From assembly GCA_021161105.1 (NCBI GenBank), contig JAGHBG010000099.1, positions 1-31,385 on the forward strand: a stretch of 31,385 nt of DNA, given 5' to 3'. Position 1 is the first letter of the stretch; each line of letters opens with the position of its first letter. The position numbers were made by a program, and so were the translations under genes. Origin of the DNA: Thermotogaceae bacterium (GTDB lineage Bacteria; Thermotogota; Thermotogae; Thermotogales; Thermotogaceae). Of this stretch, positions 24,830 through 31,385 are shown in pieces. Below the pieces are notes generated by a model that saw only the letters and a program-made list of their open reading frames with translations, searched no databases and was not told the DNA's origin.

Positions 24830-25731
24830 GCTTCCACGCCCTTTTCCAGAGTTCTTATGTAGAATATGGCGATAACGCTTACAAATATAACTTGGGCGAT
24901 TGTCATTGCAGAAGCCTTCCCTATACCGCCAAACCTGACCATAAGAAACGATATGTTATAGATGGCTATTGGCAGTGTTTCTGTAGCTCTTATAGGTCCA
25001 CCTCTGGTGAGTATCCAGATTATGTCGAAAGAGTTGAATGTCCAAACAGTGGAGAGAAGAGTAACTGTTAGAAGAACAGGCTTTATCATGGGAAGAGTTA
25101 TTTTAAAGAACTTGGTTAAATCTCCTGCACCATCTATTGTAGCGGCTTCATACAAATTTTCCGGAATCGATTGAAGCCCCGATAGGATCATTATTATCAT
25201 AAATGGAAGGCCAACCCAAGCGTCAACTATAAAGGTTGTTATAAAAGCAGATGAAGGTTTTGCAAGAAATGTCACTGGAGCCTTTATTAAATGAAGATGC
25301 ATAAGTATTGAATTCAATATGCCAAACTCGCTATTGAGAGTCCAAGCCCACATCATAGCTGCCATGGCCCAGGGTATTGCCCAGGGAACTATAACAAGGG
25401 TTCTATATATCTTTTTACCTATCAGGTATTTGCTGTTGAGAAGAACTGCTCCAAGAAGACCCAAAACAACTTTAATCCCAACTGATCCAGCCACCCATAG
25501 CAAAGATCTTTTGAAGGCAGAGAGAAAGTAGGAAAGTTTCGGGTCAAAGAGCCTGAATGTGAAAAGCCACTTGTAGTTTTCAAAGCCTACGAATTGTCTA
25601 TAGAAAGGGTTTAAGAAACTTGCCTTATAAAACGATGTTTCCACCACTTTATATAATGGGTACACAAGAAAAAGGGCAAAAGCTACAACAAGGGGAATCA
25701 GAAGGATATAGGGAACTGCTTTTCTTTTCAT
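24826..25731 (-). CDS. ABC sugar permease, MalF type (part B)
   Basis: A 301-residue inner-membrane permease. Hydrophobic helices start with YILLIPLVVAFALFLVYP; the EAA loop reads YEAATIDGAGDLTKFFKITLPMIKP; ILTRGGPIRATETLPIAIYN is the usual segment before the last helix. GGAGGG precedes the ATG by 6 bases. It lies 50 bases downstream of the binding-protein gene, with a GC-rich hairpin between, and is translationally coupled to the MalG-type subunit. Substrate probably an amino sugar or its derivative, judged from the downstream GatZ and upstream AgaS-like genes. Confidence 0.93.
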   Translation of the reverse strand: MKRKAVPYILLIPLVVAFALFLVYPLYKVVETSFYKASFLNPFYRQFVGFENYKWLFTFRLFDPKLSYFLSAFKRSLLWVAGSVGIKVVLGLLGAVLLNSKYLIGKKIYRTLVIVPWAIPWAMAAMMWAWTLNSEFGILNSILMHLHLIKAPVTFLAKPSSAFITTFIVDAWVGLPFMIIMILSGLQSIPENLYEAATIDGAGDLTKFFKITLPMIKPVLLTVTLLSTVWTFNSFDIIWILTRGGPIRATETLPIAIYNISFLMVRFGGIGKASAMTIAQVIFVSVIAIFYIRTLEKGVEA

Positions 25732-25747
25732 CTTTTTCCCTCCAAAA

Positions 25748-25766
25748 GTGGGGGCAAAGCCCCCAC
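25748..25766 (-). terminator. Hairpin between binding protein and permease genes
   Basis: A perfect 8-bp stem GTGGGGGC-TTT-GCCCCCAC is followed on the minus strand by only TTTT. It lies 14 bases after the binding-protein stop. It may be a partial terminator or a 3' mRNA stabiliser, lowering permease relative to binding-protein expression. Confidence 0.7.
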
Positions 25767-25780
25767 AAGTTAATTTTTTA

Positions 25781-27001
25781 TCACCTCTGAAGTATTTGAA
25801 TTATTCTTGCAGCCTGATCGAGAGCAGTCTTGGCATCGGTTACACCAAGGAGAACGCTGTGTATCGCATCAAGAAGCGCATCCTGAACTCCTTCCCAATC
25901 CTTGATTCCAACGGCTTCTGGATAACCGTATCTAATCGCTTCGATGTAGGGTTTCCAGTACCATTTCTGGAATTCTGGGAGGTCTTTTTCTTTTATCATT
26001 GGTGGAACAAATCCAAGTTTGAGGTCCCATTCTTTCTGTTTCTCGAAGCTCGTCATGAAGTTGAGGAATTCAATAGCAAGGTCAACATTCTTGGACTGGG
26101 AGGATATGGAGATACAATCTGTAACGATAACTGTTGAGTATCTCTTAATGGAATCTGGGCCACCGGGGATGAGGAAGAATCCAACATCGATTCCCTTTTC
26201 CATGGCTTTTCTTGCGTTGTGAACATGGTCTATGAACATTCCAACCTTTCCGGCTTCGAAGAGTTTTATCAAGTCTTCCCTCTTCCACTCGATTATACCT
26301 GGCTGAGCGTATTTGGAGAGCTCCTTGTAGAACTCAAGGGCTTTAACAGCTTTTGGATCGTTGATTACGACTTTTCCGTTCTCGTCAACTATTCTTCCAT
26401 CGTTTGCATAGAGATATTGCTGGAACTGTGTGACTGTGGAGACAAATTTCTTCCCTGCCATGGCTATACCGTAGATTCCCTGATCTGGATGGTATATCTT
26501 CTTTGCCGCCTCAAGCAGCTCGTCCCAGTTCGTAGGAACCTTTACTCCATACTTCTTAAAGAGTGCTTTGTTGTAGATGAAGGCTTTCGTTGACATCGCT
26601 CTAACAACGCCCCATACATGGTCTTTGTAGGTAACGGTATCCCAAACTGTCCTGTAGTAGAGAGCCTTTTTCTCAGGTGTTATATACTTGTCAAGAGGAA
26701 TTATCGCTCCCATGTCTGCAAGGGCTGGTATCCATCTGGAACCGATGTACATAACATCAGGAGCTGCTCCAGCGCCGATGGATGTGATTATCTTGTTCCA
26801 AAGTTCGCCCCATCCTACAAATTCCATCTGGATGTCGACATCCGGATGAGCTTTCTCAAATTCTTTGGCAATGGCTTCTTGATCTTCAATAGTGTATCCT
26901 CCACCGATCGGCATAAGAACCTTAAGGGTTCTCTTGGCAGCAATAGCCATCGTTCCAACTAAAAGTATACCTACGAGTATGAACACAACAAACTTTTTCA
27001 T
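25781..27001 (-). CDS. ABC sugar-binding protein (part B)
   Basis: A 406-residue extracellular binding protein of the family-1 sugar type. It has a signal peptide, KKFVVFILVGILLVGTMAIA, with no lipobox Cys; then TLKVLMPIGGGYTIEDQEAI, EKAHPDVDIQMEFVGW and GAGAAPDVMYIGSRWIPALA, typical of the family. AGGAGGGGTGG is upstream of ATG. Order binding protein, MalF-type, MalG-type mirrors part A, but the proteins differ widely, so the cargo is probably different. A small hairpin (27035-27046) lies between it and the AgaS-like gene upstream, and regulation is probably through the DeoR gene at the head of the operon. Confidence 0.93.
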   Translation of the reverse strand: MKKFVVFILVGILLVGTMAIAAKRTLKVLMPIGGGYTIEDQEAIAKEFEKAHPDVDIQMEFVGWGELWNKIITSIGAGAAPDVMYIGSRWIPALADMGAIIPLDKYITPEKKALYYRTVWDTVTYKDHVWGVVRAMSTKAFIYNKALFKKYGVKVPTNWDELLEAAKKIYHPDQGIYGIAMAGKKFVSTVTQFQQYLYANDGRIVDENGKVVINDPKAVKALEFYKELSKYAQPGIIEWKREDLIKLFEAGKVGMFIDHVHNARKAMEKGIDVGFFLIPGGPDSIKRYSTVIVTDCISISSQSKNVDLAIEFLNFMTSFEKQKEWDLKLGFVPPMIKEKDLPEFQKWYWKPYIEAIRYGYPEAVGIKDWEGVQDALLDAIHSVLLGVTDAKTALDQAARIIQILQR

Positions 27002-27034
27002 AAAACCACCCCTCCTCTTTAGGATTTTTAAAAC

Positions 27035-27046
27035 CCCATAAATGGG
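27035..27046 (-). terminator. Small hairpin after AgaS-like gene
   Basis: On the minus strand CCCAT-TT-ATGGG followed by GTTTTAAAAA lies 2 bases after the AgaS-like stop and upstream of the binding-protein ribosome binding site. The 5-bp stem and 2-base loop are weak, so only partial attenuation is likely. Confidence 0.35.
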
Positions 27047-27048
27047 CT

Positions 27049-28041
27049 TCAGTTCATCTTCACAACCCTTGTTAAATTCCTTGGGGAATCAACGTTGACC
27101 CCTTTTTCTTCGGCTATTTTCAGTCCAAGGAACTGCCCATATACAACCTTTAAAAAAGCGTCTTCAGGATAACTTGAAGAAAGACCAATGTCGCTTTCCA
27201 CATCAACAACAATTGCTCCCATTTCTTTAAGTTCTTTCTTTAACTTTTCTTCCTCTTCCAGACCCTTTTTGAATATATGAACGGCTACTCCCTTTTCCAC
27301 AAGCGCTTTGGGGCCATGCCTATATTCAAGGGCAGAGTAGCTCTCCGTTTTGGTTATAGACATTTCCTCAAGCTTCAAAGCACACTCCCTTGCAACACCT
27401 TCGTAAACTCCCTCACCAAGAAACACATGGTGATGAGCTCCAAAAAGTTCTTTTTTGCTGCTAACAAAAGCCTTGATTTTCTCAAAACTGCTTTCAAAAT
27501 CATCAACGAGTTTCCTCAAAGTTTCAACATTTCCGCTCAACTTGCTGGCTATGTATTCAAGAGAGAAAAGCATACTTACAAAGGATTTCGTCATAACAAC
27601 TGGCTTTTCTTCCATGGGAAGGACTATCGATATATCTGGATCTTTCTCGAGGCTGCTATCTTTTCCAAGAGTTATTCCGAACGCTTTAACACCATTTTCT
27701 TTGAATTTTTCAAGTGCATATAAAACCTCCGTCGTCTCTCCAGAGCGGGAAATCAAGACAGCTGATTTTTTGCTTTCCTTTCCCGCATTTTCTGGGTACG
27801 CGAAAACTATCTCACCTGCTGGTACTGCTTTTGTCTCAATTCCGAGTTTCAAAGAGAAATACCTTGAAGCTGCAATAGCAAGGTAGTAGGAAGAGCCGCA
27901 TCCAACAAAATACACAACATCTTTTCCTTTGAAGAAATCTCCCAAGTTTTGGGAGTTTTTCTCGTAAAATTTGTCAAGAAATTCAGGAAGCCTTTTTATC
28001 TCCTCTTTTACTTCTTTTATGTTCTTTTCAACCTCAGTCAT
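27049..28041 (-). CDS. Double-SIS sugar-phosphate deaminase/isomerase, AgaS-like
   Basis: A 330-residue cytoplasmic protein with two SIS domains and no glutaminase domain, so it does not make glucosamine 6-phosphate from glutamine. Seen: VGCGSSYYLAIAASRYF and LISRSGETTEVLYAL in the first SIS domain; LGEGVYEGVARECALKLEEM, the active-site region ESYSALEYRHGPKALVEKG and the C-terminal NVDSPRNLTRVVKMN. This layout fits AgaS (galactosamine-6-phosphate deaminase/isomerase to tagatose 6-phosphate) or the SIS-type glucosamine-6-phosphate deaminase of Thermotoga. The nearby GatZ and LacD genes favour the galacto form. Its start overlaps the DeoR stop by four bases (ATGA). Confidence 0.85.
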   Translation of the reverse strand: MTEVEKNIKEVKEEIKRLPEFLDKFYEKNSQNLGDFFKGKDVVYFVGCGSSYYLAIAASRYFSLKLGIETKAVPAGEIVFAYPENAGKESKKSAVLISRSGETTEVLYALEKFKENGVKAFGITLGKDSSLEKDPDISIVLPMEEKPVVMTKSFVSMLFSLEYIASKLSGNVETLRKLVDDFESSFEKIKAFVSSKKELFGAHHHVFLGEGVYEGVARECALKLEEMSITKTESYSALEYRHGPKALVEKGVAVHIFKKGLEEEEKLKKELKEMGAIVVDVESDIGLSSSYPEDAFLKVVYGQFLGLKIAEEKGVNVDSPRNLTRVVKMN

Positions 28042-28829
28042 CTTTTTTCCTCCCCTCTTTCAGCGTTGGCAATAATCACCTCTATTCCAAGATTTTCTAA
28101 ATTCTTTTTTATTTCATTATCAAGTTTCTCAACAATGAGAGCAGAAATTCCCCCTACATCCATAACCTTGAAAGGCGCAACATTGCCAATCTTACTGCTG
28201 TCCGCAAGAACTATCACCTTCTTTGCGCTTGACGATATCTCTCTTGCTACAGTTGCCTCTTCAAAGTCGTAAAAGGTTATTCCTGATTCTATATCCACTC
28301 CATCGACACCCATCAAGAAAACATCCACACTTATGTTCTCAAAGAACTTATGCGTTTGTCCTCCAACACACTCAAAAGAGTTTTCTCTAACGGTCCCTCC
28401 AGAATGAATTAATTTAAAGTGCTTTCTCAGATTTATTATTGCCCACGCAGTTGTTATTGAGTTCGTTATTATAGTAAGGTCATTTACAGGGGAACTGTCC
28501 AAAGATCTCGCTGCGTAAAATACTGTGGAGCCCCCGCTCATGGCAACAACTTGACCATTTCTTAAAAGCTTAACAGCCTCTTTTGCTACCAGTTTTTTTG
28601 CCTCTTTCGCCTCTTCCAATTTAAAGAAGAATGGATAATCAAGCTGGAAATTTTTTAAGAAAGCTCCTCCCCTCTTCCTTTCTATCAAACCTTGAGATTC
28701 AAGGAGTCTTAAATCCCGCCTCACAGTTACCTTTGAGATTCCAAGAACCTCGGAAATTTCATTAACTGTCATGAAACCTTTCTCTTTAAGATGGTGCATT
28801 ATTCTTCGGAGCCGCTCTTCTTTTATCAA
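28038..28829 (-). CDS. DeoR family transcriptional regulator (part B)
   Basis: A 263-residue DeoR/GlpR-type repressor. The helix-turn-helix is MTVNEISEVLGISKVTVRRDLRLLESQGLIER; the effector domain has MSGGSTVFYAARSL, IITNSITTAW, IHSGGTVRENSFECVGGQ and FLMGVDGVDIESGITFYDFEEA. A phosphosugar of the pathway is the expected inducer. It heads the minus-strand arm and is divergent from the LacD aldolase gene (96 bases between starts). A palindrome over its own -10 box suggests autoregulation. It is only a distant relative of the regulator at 12810-13571. Confidence 0.92.
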   Translation of the reverse strand: MIKEERLRRIMHHLKEKGFMTVNEISEVLGISKVTVRRDLRLLESQGLIERKRGGAFLKNFQLDYPFFFKLEEAKEAKKLVAKEAVKLLRNGQVVAMSGGSTVFYAARSLDSSPVNDLTIITNSITTAWAIINLRKHFKLIHSGGTVRENSFECVGGQTHKFFENISVDVFLMGVDGVDIESGITFYDFEEATVAREISSSAKKVIVLADSSKIGNVAPFKVMDVGGISALIVEKLDNEIKKNLENLGIEVIIANAERGEEKR

Positions 28830-28871
28830 ACTTGCTACCCCTTTCGTTCAAATTCGATCTAAAGCGTTCCA

Positions 28872-28908
28872 TTATGGTATCATAATAAAAACGTATATGA
28901 TTTTCCAA
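28872..28908 (-). promoter_or_regulatory. Promoter of part B minus arm with palindromic operator
   Basis: On the minus strand TTGGAA (28903-28908), an 18-base spacer and TATGAT (28879-28884) form a plausible promoter. The -10 is covered by TTATGGTATCATAA (28872-28885), arms TTATG/CATAA. Its core TATGGTATCATA matches TATGATATCATG at the part A promoter (13604-13615) in 10 of 12 positions. It lies within the divergent gap and may also control the LacD gene, whose own promoter is unclear. Confidence 0.6.
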
Positions 28909-28925
28909 ATTTTGGAGGTGATTTT

Positions 28926-29852
28926 GTGAGAGAGCTTTCTGCCGGGAAATTCAGAGGATTCACCGCGCTTTCAAATGATGAAGGAATCTTCCAAATCTTG
29001 GCTTTGGATCAGAGAAATTCACTCAAAAAACTCATAGAAGAACATTACGGATCGTGCAAAGATGAAGACATAAAAGCTGTGAAAAAAGCAGTTACTAAAA
29101 ATATAGCTCCTGAAGCTTCAGCTATTTTGCTTGATGGGGAATACGCTCTGCCACAGATGATAAAGTACATACCAAAATCAACAGGGATAATTCTTTCACT
29201 GGAAAAAAGTGGATATGTGACATCAGACAATAATGGTGAAAGGCTTAGCATGCTTTACAGAGAAGATGCCGTAAAGCTTGCTAAAAGCTGGGGAGTAGAT
29301 GCTGTAAAACTTCTCATATATTGGGTAAGTGACATTGGCAATAAAACGAAAGACCACCAAAGAAAATTGGTTGAAAGAGTCGGAAAAGAAGCAAAAGATC
29401 TCGACATTCTTCTCATCCTGGAGATATTGACCTATGGGCAAAATAAGGGAAAGAAAGATGAGATTTTAAAGGCACTTTCTGAGTTTTCTGACGGCTTTTA
29501 TAACGTGGACCTTTTTAAAATAGAACCATTTAAAGAAGAAGTAACAAGTGAAGAAATTTATGAAGCGACAAAGGGTAAACCTTGGGTTGTTTTAAGTGGT
29601 GGAATGGATGTGAGAGACTTCGTTCCTATATTGAAAAACAATGTCAATGCGGGAGCTTCTGGATTTCTTGCAGGAAGAGTAGTATGGAAAAGAGCTGCTT
29701 CATATATAAGGAAGCTTGGAAAAATGGATGAACATTTATCCACAACTGGAATAAGAAATATCTCGCTTTTGAAGGATGCAGTGAAAAACGCAGTACCATG
29801 GTATTCTGCTCCGTTCTTTGGCGGTTTTGAGAACATAACAATTTTGGGGTGA
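28926..29852 (+). CDS. lacD: Tagatose 1,6-bisphosphate aldolase, LacD type
   Basis: A 308-residue class I aldolase of the LacD family, which splits tagatose 1,6-bisphosphate into dihydroxyacetone phosphate and glyceraldehyde 3-phosphate. Residues corresponding to the known LacD active site are visible: D28 in LALDQRNS, K128 in AVKLLIYW, E166 in LILEILTY and the Schiff-base lysine K198 in LFKIEPF. A phosphate-binding GFLAGRVVWK segment is near the end. The start is GTG at 28926 with TTGGAGGTG 5 bases upstream. Its stop is 5 bases before the next kinase start. Together with the AgaS-like gene it supports a tagatose pathway. Confidence 0.9.
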   Translation: MRELSAGKFRGFTALSNDEGIFQILALDQRNSLKKLIEEHYGSCKDEDIKAVKKAVTKNIAPEASAILLDGEYALPQMIKYIPKSTGIILSLEKSGYVTSDNNGERLSMLYREDAVKLAKSWGVDAVKLLIYWVSDIGNKTKDHQRKLVERVGKEAKDLDILLILEILTYGQNKGKKDEILKALSEFSDGFYNVDLFKIEPFKEEVTSEEIYEATKGKPWVVLSGGMDVRDFVPILKNNVNAGASGFLAGRVVWKRAASYIRKLGKMDEHLSTTGIRNISLLKDAVKNAVPWYSAPFFGGFENITILG

Positions 29853-29857
29853 GAGGT

Positions 29858-30787
29858 ATGATGATTTTAGGTATAGATGCTGGGGGAACACATTCAAGAG
29901 CTGCGGTTGTGAATGAAAATGGAAATCTTCTGGCTTTGGCTTATGGAGGACCTGCCAACTTTCGCGATATTGGAATAGATGAATTTTTAAAAAGGATATC
30001 ATCTCTTGTAGATTCACTCGATATAGGCAGGAAAACTTTCGACAGCGCTTTTGTAGGAGTTTCCGGTATGGGGTTTAAGGGGGAAGATAAGAGATATTTC
30101 GCAAAGCTTTTGTCGAAGGTTATATCCGCGAGGAAAATAGGGGCTGTGAACGATTGTCATGCTGCATTGGTCGGAGCCATCGCTCCAAAAGATGTGGGCA
30201 TTTGTATAATTGCTGGTACTGGTAACATGACTATAGGGATATCTAAAGGTGGAGAAGTTTATAGAGCCGGTGGGTGGGGACATCTTCTTGGTGATCCAGG
30301 AAGCGCATTTGGCCTTTCTTATGAAGCTTTCAAGATAGCTCTAAAAACCGTTGAGAAGAGAGAAAATGCCTTTAAAATCGCCAAGATCTTTCAGAAAGAA
30401 TTTGGAATAACGGATATAGATGACTATCTGGAATTTTTCTATTCATCAAAATCAAAGAGCCAGCTTGCCTCAATCGCTCCAAGGATCATAAAACTTGCAG
30501 AGAATGGTGATATGCATAGTAAAGGATTAGTTTTAGATCAAATAAAGGAGATAGTAGATCAAGTCATAACAGTCTCGAAAATCGTTAAAAGCCGCCACAT
30601 ATCCTACTCTGGCGGAATGTTTAAATCGGAGTATTTCAAAGAGAAATTAAGAGAAGAACTTTTGAATCAGGGATTTGAACTGGTTAAGCCAACCCTTCCG
30701 CCCCTTGGAGGAGCTCTGATCCTGGGAATTTCAGAAGTTAAAGAAGTTAACAAGGGGTTAGTCAACAACATAAAAAGCTGGATATGA
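29858..30787 (+). CDS. BadF/BadG-type sugar kinase, intact copy
   Basis: An ATPase/kinase of the BadF/BadG/BcrA/BcrD group, like eukaryotic-type N-acetylglucosamine kinase, 309 residues from ATG at 29858. Seen: ILGIDAGGTHSRAAVV (phosphate 1), VGVSGMGFKG, AVNDCHAALVGA, IAGTGNMTIGI (phosphate 2), GGWGHLLGDPGSAFGL and SYSGGMFKSEYF (adenosine region). It probably phosphorylates an (N-acetyl)amino hexose such as GalNAc in the cytoplasm; specificity is inferred from context. The frame is open from GTG at 29849, but GGGGTGAGAGG just before 29858 favours the ATG. It is the intact relative of the frameshifted gene at 21737-22680 and may have replaced it. Confidence 0.87.
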   Translation: MMILGIDAGGTHSRAAVVNENGNLLALAYGGPANFRDIGIDEFLKRISSLVDSLDIGRKTFDSAFVGVSGMGFKGEDKRYFAKLLSKVISARKIGAVNDCHAALVGAIAPKDVGICIIAGTGNMTIGISKGGEVYRAGGWGHLLGDPGSAFGLSYEAFKIALKTVEKRENAFKIAKIFQKEFGITDIDDYLEFFYSSKSKSQLASIAPRIIKLAENGDMHSKGLVLDQIKEIVDQVITVSKIVKSRHISYSGGMFKSEYFKEKLREELLNQGFELVKPTLPPLGGALILGISEVKEVNKGLVNNIKSWI

Positions 30788-30822
30788 AGTGTAGAAAATT
30801 GAACTTTGATAGGTGAATGTTT

Positions 30823-31170
30823 ATGGATAAACTGAGGCTTTTAATATTAAGTGCAGGAAGTGGAGGATATTTTACTTATGCAGGGATAGCATCAAAGATG
30901 AAAGACAAACACGAAATAGTTGGCGTTGTTGAGCCCGATGATGCAAAAAGACAAAGGGTTGTAGAAACCTATGATATCTCCAAGGAATACGCTTTTAAGA
31001 CTTAGAAAGAACTTCTTGATAAGAAAGGAAAGATAGCTGATGTTGCTGTAATAGCAACTCCCGATGACCTTCATGTCGAGCCCGCCATTGCATTTGCAAA
31101 AAAGGAATGCGATATTCTTCTTGAAAAACCTGTTGCAAGAACATCTGAGGATGTTACAAGAATGATGCAA
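30823..31170 (+). pseudogene. Gfo/Idh/MocA family oxidoreductase, broken by stop and truncation
   Basis: Remains of an NAD(P)-dependent sugar oxidoreductase. The N-terminal Rossmann part is clear: LRLLILSAGSGGYFTYAGIA, EIVGVVEPDDAKRQRVVETY, then EYAFKT and TAG at 31003-31005. The same frame goes on with KELLDKKGKIADVAVIATPDDLHVEPAI and CDILLEKPVARTSEDV, the family's EKP motif. The TAG stands where the family usually has Trp (TGG), a one-base change. From about 31170 the similarity ends, so at least the C-terminal two-thirds (about 200 residues) is lost. ATG at 30823 has AGGTG 7 bases upstream. It follows the kinase by 35 bases. Confidence 0.8.
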
Positions 31171-31178
31171 GTGGATAA

Positions 31179-31285
31179 TTACCCATTTGCTTTCAATAAA
31201 AGGCTCTTTTTTAAGAATCCTTCTTTATCCCTTTCTATAGCTTTTAGTATAGAAACTAAGTCTTTTAAGAAGGCACATACCTCAT
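31179..31285 (-). pseudogene. 5' remnant of an unidentified gene
   Basis: Behind a good promoter and a GGAGGTGA site (31291-31298) the minus strand has ATG at 31285, which runs into TAA after six codons. Adding one G after the ATG opens a 35-codon frame, VCAFLKDLVSILKAIERDKE and onward, to TAA at 31179, at the edge of the broken oxidoreductase. It looks like the start of a truncated, frameshifted gene. The family is not recognised. The rest of 31171-31385 holds only its promoter. Confidence 0.35.
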
Positions 31286-31317
31286 GAGAATCACCTCCAA
31301 TTAGTTTGAGCTAAGTA

Positions 31318-31346
31318 AATATAGTATAACTTACGAATGGACTCAA
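31318..31346 (-). promoter_or_regulatory. Promoter of the right-edge gene remnant
   Basis: On the minus strand TTGAGT (31341-31346), a 17-base spacer and TATATT (31318-31323) are followed 19 bases later by GGAGGTGA and an ATG. The spacing is ideal, so the expression signals seem intact though the gene is broken. Confidence 0.55.
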
Positions 31347-31385
31347 TTTGATTCAACACCAAAGTAAAAGCAAGTATACATAAGA

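Noticed and set aside
28038..28829. The two DeoR genes as a recent duplication
   Set aside because: Only the general family pattern is shared; helix-turn-helix and effector regions differ strongly.
31168..31385. Complete insertion sequence at the right edge
   Set aside because: A palindrome and a broken gene start are present, but no transposase, terminal repeats or target duplication can be shown inside the window.

Overview
The window is about 31 kb of AT-rich DNA from a thermophilic bacterium, most likely of the phylum Thermotogota. The evidence is a bacterial reverse gyrase with the Thermotoga-type N-terminus, a ROK glucokinase closely resembling the Thermotoga enzyme next to a DegV gene, a stand-alone spoVS in a gene set with no other sporulation genes, and strong GGAGGTG-type ribosome binding sites with frequent TTG/GTG starts. 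Genus cannot be fixed from the sequence alone.

Region 1 (1-8953, all minus strand) is a housekeeping block. A clear promoter (8925-8953) drives five tRNAs (Pro, Gly, Arg-TCT, His, Arg-TCG), followed by spoVS and its terminator, a rhomboid protease, reverse gyrase, a DHH/NrnA phosphoesterase, ROK glucokinase, a DegV protein and a MFS transporter cut by the window edge. Region 2 (8954-11865, plus strand) is a short intergenic stretch with a decayed reading frame, then a four-gene self-regulated cassette: a membrane-anchored beta-repeat protein, a YtrA-type GntR repressor, a small membrane protein and an ABC ATPase. A perfect inverted repeat over the -10 box is a probable operator. A convergent GNAT acetyltransferase follows (11872-12756).

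Region 3 (12810-31005) is a large carbohydrate locus with two ABC sugar importers, each under its own DeoR-type regulator. Part A (plus strand) has DeoR, a UPF0309-type SIS protein, a secreted GHL10-type glycoside hydrolase, binding protein, two permeases, a BPL_N/glutaminase-like protein, a DUF917 protein and a ceramidase-like hydrolase. Part B has a minus arm (DeoR, AgaS-like SIS deaminase/isomerase, binding protein, two permeases, GatZ/KbaZ-type protein, frameshifted BadF-type kinase) and a plus arm (LacD-type tagatose-bisphosphate aldolase, intact BadF-type kinase, broken Gfo/Idh/MocA oxidoreductase). Together they suggest uptake and breakdown of an amino-galactose-type sugar to tagatose 1,6-bisphosphate and trioses, with some unusual hydrolases in part A whose substrates are unknown. 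The two parts share a palindrome, TATGRTATCATR, over a promoter -10 box, which suggests joint control.

The right part of the window shows decay: one kinase has a one-base deletion, the oxidoreductase has a Trp-to-amber stop and loses its C-terminal part, and the last 200 bases hold a promoter and ribosome binding site leading into another broken reading frame. I saw no complete insertion sequence, CRISPR array, rRNA or riboswitch.
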